13,657 bases of DNA from Pseudomonadota bacterium (lineage in GTDB: Bacteria > Pseudomonadota > Gammaproteobacteria > Xanthomonadales > Xanthomonadaceae): NCBI GenBank assembly GCA_023423855.1, contig JAFAEU010000084.1:1-13657 (forward strand), read 5' to 3'. Shown here piece after piece: positions 5,711 through 12,509 of the stretch (its first letter is position 1; each line of letters starts with the position of its first letter). The notes under the pieces were generated by a model, which saw nothing but the letters and a program-made list of their open reading frames with translations, did no database searches and was not told where the DNA came from. Both the position numbers and the translations under genes were made by a program.

Positions 5711-8700
5711 TAGCATCCTCCGTTCGCAGCCGATACGCCTTTTTCGCATGTATTCACGTTAGTTGGCGCGTTAATTATCTCTCTCAGCGTCTGGCTGTTT
5801 GCTGGCTGACCTGAAAGGTCCTTCATCACATTTGCTGGGCCGGGAATATCCGCTGGAAGAGTCACGTTATTCGCTCCAAGTCCCCCTTTGTACTGGTCGC
5901 CGGCCCCACCGCCATGCCCGCCAAGCTCATGTGAAACCGTCGCTGCTGTAGCAGCATTAGGGCCGGTCGCTCCGATAGTTATCTGATTTCCGCCGATCTT
6001 ATTTGTCTCAGCACGTCCACTTTGGGTGACTCCCGCTGTGTCCTGCACCACGTTGATCGTGTTGATACCAGGGCCGGCTTGCTGGACCAGGACTGCCTGC
6101 GCGGTTACGGTCACATTAGTTCCGTTGATGCTAGTGGTGCCAGAGAAATCCTGCGCAACTTGTGCATTGATCTGCGCTGCCGTAACGGGCGATGGTACCC
6201 CGGTCAACACATAGGGAACCGTGAAAGTCACTTGGTCAGGTGCGGTCCAATGAAGCCGACCATCGCGGCCATCAGGATCGATGAACTTGTATGGATTGTT
6301 CCTCGCGTAGCAGTACCGGCAGAAATTTGTGAATGGCTTCTGATACGCGGTTATAGGATCAACACTAAGCATCTTCCCAAGCTCAGAATCGTAATAGCGC
6401 TGCTGCATGTAGTTCAGCCCCGTGGCCGCATCCTCCACATGCCCGGTGTACCCGATTCCGTTCCTCGGTATCGGACTTCCTGTCCGCAACGCCGGCTGTC
6501 CATAAGGCTCGAAGTACGTCCGTTCCACTTCGCCCCTGGCCTCGTTCGTCACCACCACCGGGCTGCCCAGTGCATCGGTGTGTTGATACCGCACTGTCAC
6601 CGGCGTCCCCGTCCCGCTCGGCCGGCTTCGCTCGGCAATCAGGTTGTTGCCCAGGTAGATGAAGTCCTTGCGGGTCGTCAGCCCCTGGTCCTGCTGGAAC
6701 ACCAGCCTGCCGTCCAGGCTGTAGGCCGACCTTAAGGCACTGCTGCCGCCCACATAGCGGAAGGAGATCGCCCGGCGGCCATGCGCGTCGTAGGCATAGC
6801 CGTTCTCCCGCGGGGTTTCCACTCCCGACACGACTTCGGTGACCGCACGCAGCCGGTTGCCCAGGTCAAAGGTGTATTTCCGATTATTCCTGTCCTTGAG
6901 GTTCCCCTGCAGGTCGTAATCCAGCGACACCGCCGCCGGGCTGGCCGACCCCGTGCAGGCCGGGCCGGTGCGCACGACGCGGAGCCGCCAGGTGGTGTCG
7001 TAGCAGTAGTACTGGTCGCGCGCACTGCCACCCCCGGCCACGTGCACCCGGGTCAGGTTGTCCAGCACGTCGTAGGCATATGTGGCTGTGCCGAACATCG
7101 GGGTGCCTGCCCCGTTGCCGGACACGACCTGGGTCAGCCGGTCCAGCGCGTCATAGGTCATGTCGCGATTGCCGCGCTGGTTCCGGCCGGCGGCGCCGTC
7201 GGTGATCGCCAGCACGTTGCCGTGCTGGTCGTAGGCGTAGCTGTCGTCGATGAACTCCGTGCTGCCGTAAGCATCCCGGCTCGTGTCCGGCAGGCCACGT
7301 ACATTCTGCGTCAGCGTATGCACGATGCCGTTGCCGTAGGTGAACTGCTTGAGCGCGCCGTTGGGGAAGTAGCTGGCATTGGTGGCGAATGTGCCTGCCC
7401 TGGTCGGCTGTCCCAGCGCGTTGGGTGCGAAGTCCACGGACGGGCCGTGATAGCCACCCGGCCAAGTGGTGCTGGTCAGGTGACCGTTGCTGTCGTAGGC
7501 ATGCGTGAGATGGAACGTCCCCCAGCCCGTGAGTGCCTGCCCTTCATAGGTCAGCAGCCGCCGGCGGTTGTAAGTGTAGGTATTGACCACCTCGCGCGTG
7601 CCGTTGTCGTACGGGCTGGTGGCCGTTGCGGGCAGGCCGTCCGGAGTGTATGTCCAGGTCTGGTTGCCTTGGCCATCGGCAAAGCTGAGCGCCGTAAGAC
7701 GGTTGCGGGCGTCATAAGCGCGCATCGCCTTGCGCGCGTTGATCGCCGTGGTGTTGCCGGTATCGCTGCACGCAGTGCCTGCCGGCAAGCCCGCCGCCGA
7801 CCAGGTCAGGTTGCCCGCGCCGTCGTAACCCATCATCGTGGCGCCGGTCTCCGGCTCCACCGCCTTGCACAGCTCCTGCTTCGCGTTGTAGCTGTAGTTC
7901 CGGTCAATCCCCGTCCCGCCCGTCGGGTTGACGTTGTTGCTGCGCCGGATCCTGGTCGGCTTGCCGTAAGGGTCGCGGGTGATGTGGGTGAAGGCGCCTG
8001 CCGGATGCGTGACCAGGACCGGGAACTCGGTGGTCGGCTGGTCCCAGGCCATGTGGTGGGTCGTGGTCTTGTGGTTGCGCGGGTTGGTGACCTCGATCCG
8101 GAAGCCGTCCAGATACTTCGTGGTCGTGGTCAGCTGGCCCGTGCCTTCCCAGTCCTGCTTGACCTGGAGCGGACGGTTCAGGACATCGTAGGTGGTGTGG
8201 CTGCCCGTGAGCGTGGTGGCCGCGTAGTTGCTCAGGCTCGCCATCGGATAGGACTGGAACGCCTGTCGTCCGGCCACGTCGTAACGGGTGACGGTGACGC
8301 TGCGCGTGGCGTTGGCCGTGGTGGTGTTCGTGTTGTCGAAGGTTTCCGCCACCACCGGGCGCCAGAGGGCATCGAGGTAGATGATCTTGCGTCCCGCCCC
8401 GGTCGCGACCGTATGCTGCCAGTGGCCCGCCGCCAGGCCGTACTTGGCGCTGGCGCTCTTGGCGAAGCTGGCCGTGGTGGCCGCCCAGGTGGTGGTGTTG
8501 CAGGTGTTGGCGGCCGCTTCGGAGGGGTAGGTGACGCTCGTGATCCGCCCCATCGCATCGTAGGCGTAGCAGGTCCTGGACCCCGTCTCGTCGGTCACCG
8601 AGGTGAGCCAGCCGTTGTTGTCGACGACGGCCGTTTGCGTTGCGCCCGAGGCGGCTTCGGGCGTTGCCGGATACTTGATCGATTGCGGGATGCCGCGCTT

Positions 8701-9078
8701 CCAGTTGCTCACCGTCGTGACGTTGCTGTTGCCGTCGAGGACGGTCTTGATCGTGCCGAGCTGGCCGCTGTCGAGCGCCGAGGTGTTGTCGTACGAGAAC
8801 CTCTGCTCCAGCTTGTCGAAGCGGTATCGCTTCCACGGCAGCGCCTTCCAGCCGTATTCGGTCTGTTCCATCACCGAATCCGCCCCGTTGTCGCAGTACT
8901 CGTGTTCAGGGACGGACTGTACGCACGTTACCTTCTTCGTCTGGCCCATCACCCACAGTGCCGGATCATCGTGATACTCGATGGCCTCGATGCGGCTGTA
9001 GGTCTGGGCCTGTCCAGCAACGGGCAAGCAGGCCAGCAGCATGCAGGCAAGGTAAGGACGGTGTGGATGCCGGTTCAT
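5710..9078 (-). CDS. Exported RHS/YD-repeat polymorphic toxin with putative metallopeptidase tip, 1122 residues
   Basis: The start is ATG 9078, which overlaps the stop of the upstream gene (ATGA). The frame is open further upstream, but that part is only the shadow of the neighbouring gene. The N-terminus MNRHPHRPYLACMLLACLPV with AGQA-Q is a Sec signal peptide cleaved near residue 24, although LLAC at 14-17 could also act as a lipobox. YD repeats fill about residues 30-890 (for example YDAMGRITSV, YDALDRLTQV, YDAHGRRAIS). The RHS core end follows (YTGHVEDAATGLNYMQQRYYD ... NPYKFIDPDGR, to residue 938), where the family self-cleaves or encloses its cargo. The 184-residue tip carries HELGGH at 1050-1055. 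A Sec signal instead of a PAAR domain suggests WapA-like surface display or secretion rather than T6SS delivery. Confidence 0.9.
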   Translation of the reverse strand: MNRHPHRPYLACMLLACLPVAGQAQTYSRIEAIEYHDDPALWVMGQTKKVTCVQSVPEHEYCDNGADSVMEQTEYGWKALPWKRYRFDKLEQRFSYDNTSALDSGQLGTIKTVLDGNSNVTTVSNWKRGIPQSIKYPATPEAASGATQTAVVDNNGWLTSVTDETGSRTCYAYDAMGRITSVTYPSEAAANTCNTTTWAATTASFAKSASAKYGLAAGHWQHTVATGAGRKIIYLDALWRPVVAETFDNTNTTTANATRSVTVTRYDVAGRQAFQSYPMASLSNYAATTLTGSHTTYDVLNRPLQVKQDWEGTGQLTTTTKYLDGFRIEVTNPRNHKTTTHHMAWDQPTTEFPVLVTHPAGAFTHITRDPYGKPTRIRRSNNVNPTGGTGIDRNYSYNAKQELCKAVEPETGATMMGYDGAGNLTWSAAGLPAGTACSDTGNTTAINARKAMRAYDARNRLTALSFADGQGNQTWTYTPDGLPATATSPYDNGTREVVNTYTYNRRRLLTYEGQALTGWGTFHLTHAYDSNGHLTSTTWPGGYHGPSVDFAPNALGQPTRAGTFATNASYFPNGALKQFTYGNGIVHTLTQNVRGLPDTSRDAYGSTEFIDDSYAYDQHGNVLAITDGAAGRNQRGNRDMTYDALDRLTQVVSGNGAGTPMFGTATYAYDVLDNLTRVHVAGGGSARDQYYCYDTTWRLRVVRTGPACTGSASPAAVSLDYDLQGNLKDRNNRKYTFDLGNRLRAVTEVVSGVETPRENGYAYDAHGRRAISFRYVGGSSALRSAYSLDGRLVFQQDQGLTTRKDFIYLGNNLIAERSRPSGTGTPVTVRYQHTDALGSPVVVTNEARGEVERTYFEPYGQPALRTGSPIPRNGIGYTGHVEDAATGLNYMQQRYYDSELGKMLSVDPITAYQKPFTNFCRYCYARNNPYKFIDPDGRDGRLHWTAPDQVTFTVPYVLTGVPSPVTAAQINAQVAQDFSGTTSINGTNVTVTAQAVLVQQAGPGINTINVVQDTAGVTQSGRAETNKIGGNQITIGATGPNAATAATVSHELGGHGGGAGDQYKGGLGANNVTLPADIPGPANVMKDLSGQPANSQTLREIINAPTNVNTCEKGVSAANGGC
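5713..6264 (-). other. Variable C-terminal tip of the RHS protein: candidate HExxxH zinc peptidase domain
   Basis: Residues 939-1122 begin directly after DPDGR. The segment VSHELGGHGGGAGDQY has His1050, Glu1051, His1055 and Asp1061. It resembles the metzincin-like HExxHxxGxxD seen in toxin peptidases but carries one extra residue between Glu and the second His. The spacing HExxxH is known from dipeptidyl peptidase III (family M49, HELLGH). ANVMKDLSG, about 20 residues later, could provide a Met-turn-like element. The tip DNA is less G+C-rich than the core. Activity is inferred, and a degenerate inactive peptidase is possible. Confidence 0.6.
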
Positions 9079-9905
9079 TCGTCGTTCCCCCCATCCGTCG
9101 GCGCCACCATGACGACGCCCCCCTGCACCACCACGGCTTTCACGTTGGAATAGTTGCCGCAACCGCTGCCGTTGCAGGCTTTCACCCGATAGCTGTAGGT
9201 GCCCTCCGTGTAATGCTCCATCTGCACGCTGGTCGCTGCGCCGGTGTAGGCGGAGTAGACCGTGCCGTTGAAGGTGTATTCGAGCATGTACTGGGTCGCG
9301 CCGCTGACGGCCGTCCAGCTGACCGGGAAGAGGGCGCCACGCCGCGCCGACGAAGGCGCGGACAAGGTTGGAACGCCCAGCGCCACCGCCGACACGACCG
9401 TGTTGGCGATCGTCGAATACGCGCTGCATCCGGCCGTGTTGCAGGCGCGAACGCGATAGTCGTAGCTGCCCGCGACCTGGCCGATCAACACCCTGCTGGT
9501 GGCGGATGCGTCGTGGATCTTGCTCCAGGCACCGCCGTCCTTGCGCTGATCGAGTTCGTAGCGTGTGGCACCGGACACGGCGGTCCAGCTGACCGTGTAG
9601 CTGCCGGTCGTGTTGCTTGGCGGTGCGGTCAGCGTGGGTGCCGGGGCGGGAGGCACGGTCACCACAGTCGTCTTGGTCGCCGACCATGCCGAACAGCCAA
9701 CGAGATTGCAGGCACGCACCTGGTAGTTCCAGCTGCCGGACGCGTTGCCGCTGACCGCGGCCGTGGTGTTGCCGGCGTTGTGGATCGTGTTCCATGCGCC
9801 GCTGCCCAGGCGTTCGCGAAGCTCGTAGGCGCTGGCGGATGCAATGCTCGTCCAGGTGAGCGTGTAGTTGCCGGTGGAACTGGTGGCGGGCGCCGTGAGC
9901 GCAGG
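9075..9905 (-). repeat. Three tandem FN3-like domain repeats, first two exactly 267 bp
   Basis: Units run 9905-9639, 9638-9372 and 9371-9075 on the minus strand. Each begins P(A/T)L(T/S)AP, contains WT(A/S)(V/I), and ends with an (R/K)ACNxxGC segment about 65 residues in. The first two units are 89 codons each without indels; the third is 98 codons including the protein end. They are diverged at the DNA level, so they are old duplications rather than a recent expansion. Confidence 0.75.
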
Positions 9906-11717
9906 TGCCGATGCAGGCGGCACCACCGGGTCATTGCCTGTCCCGCCGGTCGAGACCGTGCTCGTTCGTTTTATCTTCAACGGCCGCGCAAGGCTGTCGA
10001 AGCAATAGACGCCTGCGGTCTCACATCCCTTTTCGACTTCCCAGACGAACGAGGCCCCATCCTGGAGGGTTTCCGTCTTCACCAGAGGCCGCGTGTACTC
10101 GGACGTGAAGCCTGCGCCGCGCGGCTGGGGGCTGGTTCCGATCTTCGCGGGATAGGGTTGTCCGCTGGTAGCGTAGTTGTAGGTGTGCAGGATGGATTTG
10201 TGAAGGTTGCTTGCGTCCGTTCCGACGGTATGGGCGAGCAACTTGCCCTCGTTGTAGCGGTAGCTGTTGCCGAACACGTAGCGTTCCCAGCGCCCCCCTG
10301 GCCCATGGATGACCGTGCCGCGGGTGCCGGCACAGCTGTCGCTCAGGCAAACGGGGTCCGCGCATGTCGTCGTCTGGCAGATCGGCTGGGACTGCCCTGG
10401 TGGGTATTGCCAGCTCCAGCTACTGCCAGACTCATAGGTCCATTGCATCGGCTCAACGCCGACGCCCTGGATCTGCTTGCTCCTGGCGACGAGCGACACC
10501 CAATGCACGGGGAATACGGGGAAATCGTCCCGGGTATCGCCGGACGGCGCACCGGGCGGCTGATAGTTCCTGCAGATACCCGGCACATTGGTACGTCCGA
10601 GCCAGCCGGAACCGACCACGAACGTCGCCGTGGCCCCGGAGGGATGGGTGATGCTGCCGGTGAAATCCTGCGGCAGGTGGTCGGTCGGAGTGAAGCAACT
10701 CCGCATGTCGTCGGGACCGCCCAATTTGTGAATGATCGCCGCCGACAGGGCGGCAAGATTCAAGGTCCAGTGGCTGCCGTCGGGCAGGGTCACTTTCGTC
10801 AGGCTGTTGCTGGTATAGGTGTACGTCCAGGTTCTGGCGCCATCGCTGACCGAAGAGACATATCCGCTGCCGTTGTACTGCAACGTCAGGCTGCGGCCGT
10901 CGTTGGAGGCGATGGCCGTCAGCCGTACCGGTTGGTTGTAGGCGTTGCTGTAGGAATATGTCACCCAGTTGCCGAATCGATCCTCCACCCTGGAGGCATA
11001 CAGCACGTTCTTTTTCCGCGAAATGACCAGCGGCGGAGGCGGGCTGGGATGTCCGCTCACCCTGTATGACGGCTCCGAGTACTGCGCCATGTGATCGAGC
11101 CAGTACTTGTTGCCATTGCTGTCGATCGCCAGGAATCCCTGGCCGGACCCGTTCTTGATCGTGGACAGACAGCTGAAGTAGGTGTTCCCTTCTGTCACCC
11201 ACCGGTAGGGCCCGCCCGAATCCGGCTTGGGCCTGGCGACATCGGCCTGCAGCATCTCGCCGCCGCCCGGCAATTCCGCCATGTTGCCGGCCCAGTACTC
11301 GTCGCCGGGGATCGAACCGACGCTTCCGACCCCGGGCGGTACTGCCTGCGTACAGCGGTTGTCGTGCCACGTCGGCGCGAATACGCCGTTGACGTTTGGA
11401 ATATCGATCGCCCAGTCCGCGAACGGGCCTCGCACCCCGCCTCCGTAGTGCTGGCGATCGTAAATGGCCAGCTTGCGCACCATCGCCACCGGAAGGCCGC
11501 TGTTGCCCGGAATCGACACGTCCGTTGCCGAGAACGACAGCGCGCCGGTGTACATGTCGATCTGCTCGCCGAACATGCTCCCGGTATCCAAGGGTGCGAT
11601 CTCGCGACCCCGTTCCACCAGCCGGTCGTATTCCTGCCAGGGCAGATTGCTTTGCGCCGCGGCGGAAAAGGAAGTCGCGCACAGCAACGCCAGGACATGG
11701 CTCGCGGATCTGATCAC
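9075..11717 (-). CDS. Exported YD-repeat/FN3 protein, N-terminal partner of the split RHS system, 880 residues
   Basis: The start is set at GTG 11717-11715 because GGGAG (11728-11724) lies six bases upstream and a Sec signal peptide follows at once (VIRSASHVLALLCATSFSAAA-QS, cleavage near residue 21). A longer in-frame start exists at ATG 12032 (985 residues), which would bury this signal peptide. Residues about 45-80 (SMFGEQIDMYTGALSFSATDVSIPGN) are a start motif of RHS-like exported proteins. Residues about 240-320 hold YD-type repeats (DRFGNWVTYSYSNAYNQPV). The C-terminus has three FN3-like domains at about 605-693, 694-782 and 783-880, each with an ACNxxGC cysteine pair. No toxin tip is seen. 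It overlaps the RHS toxin gene by four bases (ATGA), so the two products are made together and may assemble outside the inner membrane. Confidence 0.85.
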   Translation of the reverse strand: MIRSASHVLALLCATSFSAAAQSNLPWQEYDRLVERGREIAPLDTGSMFGEQIDMYTGALSFSATDVSIPGNSGLPVAMVRKLAIYDRQHYGGGVRGPFADWAIDIPNVNGVFAPTWHDNRCTQAVPPGVGSVGSIPGDEYWAGNMAELPGGGEMLQADVARPKPDSGGPYRWVTEGNTYFSCLSTIKNGSGQGFLAIDSNGNKYWLDHMAQYSEPSYRVSGHPSPPPPLVISRKKNVLYASRVEDRFGNWVTYSYSNAYNQPVRLTAIASNDGRSLTLQYNGSGYVSSVSDGARTWTYTYTSNSLTKVTLPDGSHWTLNLAALSAAIIHKLGGPDDMRSCFTPTDHLPQDFTGSITHPSGATATFVVGSGWLGRTNVPGICRNYQPPGAPSGDTRDDFPVFPVHWVSLVARSKQIQGVGVEPMQWTYESGSSWSWQYPPGQSQPICQTTTCADPVCLSDSCAGTRGTVIHGPGGRWERYVFGNSYRYNEGKLLAHTVGTDASNLHKSILHTYNYATSGQPYPAKIGTSPQPRGAGFTSEYTRPLVKTETLQDGASFVWEVEKGCETAGVYCFDSLARPLKIKRTSTVSTGGTGNDPVVPPASAPALTAPATSSTGNYTLTWTSIASASAYELRERLGSGAWNTIHNAGNTTAAVSGNASGSWNYQVRACNLVGCSAWSATKTTVVTVPPAPAPTLTAPPSNTTGSYTVSWTAVSGATRYELDQRKDGGAWSKIHDASATSRVLIGQVAGSYDYRVRACNTAGCSAYSTIANTVVSAVALGVPTLSAPSSARRGALFPVSWTAVSGATQYMLEYTFNGTVYSAYTGAATSVQMEHYTEGTYSYRVKACNGSGCGNYSNVKAVVVQGGVVMVAPTDGGNDE

Positions 11718-11817
11718 TTTGGACTCCCGCTTCCGGCAGACACGATGGTTTGCCGCGCGCCTTGTTCGGGAGGCCGGCCATGGCCTTGGTCCCCCGTTCC
11801 CCGATGAAATCGAGGTC

Positions 11818-12032
11818 CCGGGCAATGTGTTGCCCGGAACCGGAACCTCCGCAGCCGGGAAAGACAATGCGCCCGCATGCGGGCTCGTCTTGTCGTTGAA
11901 CATGCTGCGGCCATCCAGCGGCATTGCCGCGGCCCTGCTCGAGGAGCCGCGCGGACTCCTGCCGCGGCTGGTTCCCGCCTGGGCCGCAAACAAACCGAGC
12001 CAGCCGACGATCCCCCGACATGCCTTGCGCAT
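11818..12032 (-). pseudogene. Frameshifted relic of a second copy of the YD/FN3 gene's 5' end
   Basis: A strong RBS (AGGAGGGG, 12044-12037) precedes ATG 12032 and a signal-peptide-like MRKACRGIVGWLGLFAAQA. The match to the intact gene then shifts by +1. That frame reads NQPRQESARLLEQGRGNAAG, paralleling SNLPWQEYDRLVERGREIAP of the intact protein. It then returns to the first frame as LDGRSMFNDKTSPHAGALSF and EVPVPGN, paralleling LDTGSMFGEQIDMYTGALSF and DVSIPGN. Two compensating frameshifts leave the region open and in frame with the downstream GTG gene. It is either a decayed duplicate or a still-translated N-terminal extension. Confidence 0.7.
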
Positions 12033-12435
12033 GCATCCCCTCCTGATTGGGTAAACATCCTTCCTTGCAGCGTGCCTCGTGGACGCACGCCAGTTGCCTG
12101 AAGCCGCGGCCTGCTTGCCCGCCAGCCCCGCAGCAACACGTCTTTATTGCACAAGCCCCGTCATGCCGGGCCGCCTCCCCGGCATCCCGCTTCACCGGCC
12201 AGCTTGCCCCGTTTGCGGATGACTCAACCATCCGAATCGGGCAGTGCCCAGATGCCGCCGGCGGAATATGACGCGCGCCGGAACGTCTGGCAAGCGGTGG
12301 GCGAGTTGGCGCCCCCCTTCGCATGGGGGATGCATTCCGTGATCCAGCCATCCTTCTGCCGCCAACAAATCCGGCGAGATATCCGCAGGACGGCGCAAGA
12401 CCACGGCGTGCGGACGCCACCGGCCGGACACCCCG

Positions 12436-12453
12436 GCTAGGGCACGCCCTAGC
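12436..12453. promoter_or_regulatory. Perfect palindrome GCTAGGGC-AC-GCCCTAGC, operator candidate
   Basis: Eight-base perfect arms with a two-base centre, 57 bp before the ATG of the lipase-like gene. The size and symmetry are typical of a dimeric regulator's binding site. A further CGCTAGC lies at about 12473-12479. The regulator is unknown. Confidence 0.5.
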
Positions 12454-12483
12454 TGTTCCCGGCGCCCGGCCACGCTAGCTTTG

Positions 12484-12501
12484 CCGTACCAGATGGTACG
12501 G
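12484..12501 (+). promoter_or_regulatory. Hairpin CCGTACC-AGAT-GGTACGG overlapping the RBS of the lipase-like gene
   Basis: Seven-base perfect arms and a four-base loop. The 3' arm includes the first two bases of the GGAG ribosome binding site (12500-12503), which sits six bases before ATG 12510. In mRNA the fold could partly hide the RBS. As DNA it could equally be a repressor site. Confidence 0.5.
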
Positions 12502-12509
12502 AGACCGCC

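Larger units (their letters stand above)
12033..12509. promoter_or_regulatory. Divergent intergenic region between the RHS operon (-) and the lipase-like effector gene (+)
   Basis: About 480 bp without a convincing gene. The open frames present have no recognisable family, weak starts and no RBS. Promoters for both neighbours should lie here, but none is strong enough to place. The right end contains two palindromes (12436-12453 and 12484-12501) just upstream of the effector gene. Confidence 0.5.

Noticed and set aside
6781..9153. Long plus-strand open frame (790 codons) opposite the RHS gene
   Set aside because: Antisense shadow of the high-G+C RHS coding sequence. It has no recognisable domain and is rich in Arg/Val/Gly, while the minus strand encodes clear YD repeats.
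9079..9795. 5' extension of the RHS toxin frame up to 9795
   Set aside because: The extension reads as nonsense because it overlaps the FN3 domains in another frame. The ATGA overlap and signal peptide at 9078 give the real start.
8958..11069. Long plus-strand open frame (703 codons) opposite the FN3/YD gene
   Set aside because: Antisense shadow. The minus strand has FN3 and YD repeats, a signal peptide and coupled starts.
11818..11837. Hairpin CCGGGCAA-TGTG-TTGCCCGG as a terminator
   Set aside because: It lies inside the relic coding sequence (VPGNTLPG), has no T-run on either strand and probably arose from the codons themselves.
10453..12420. Minus-strand open frame of 655 codons in an alternative frame
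   Set aside because: It overlaps the FN3/YD gene in another frame and has low-complexity Arg/Gly content. Only a short piece of it (about 11890-11980) is meaningful, as part of the frameshifted relic.
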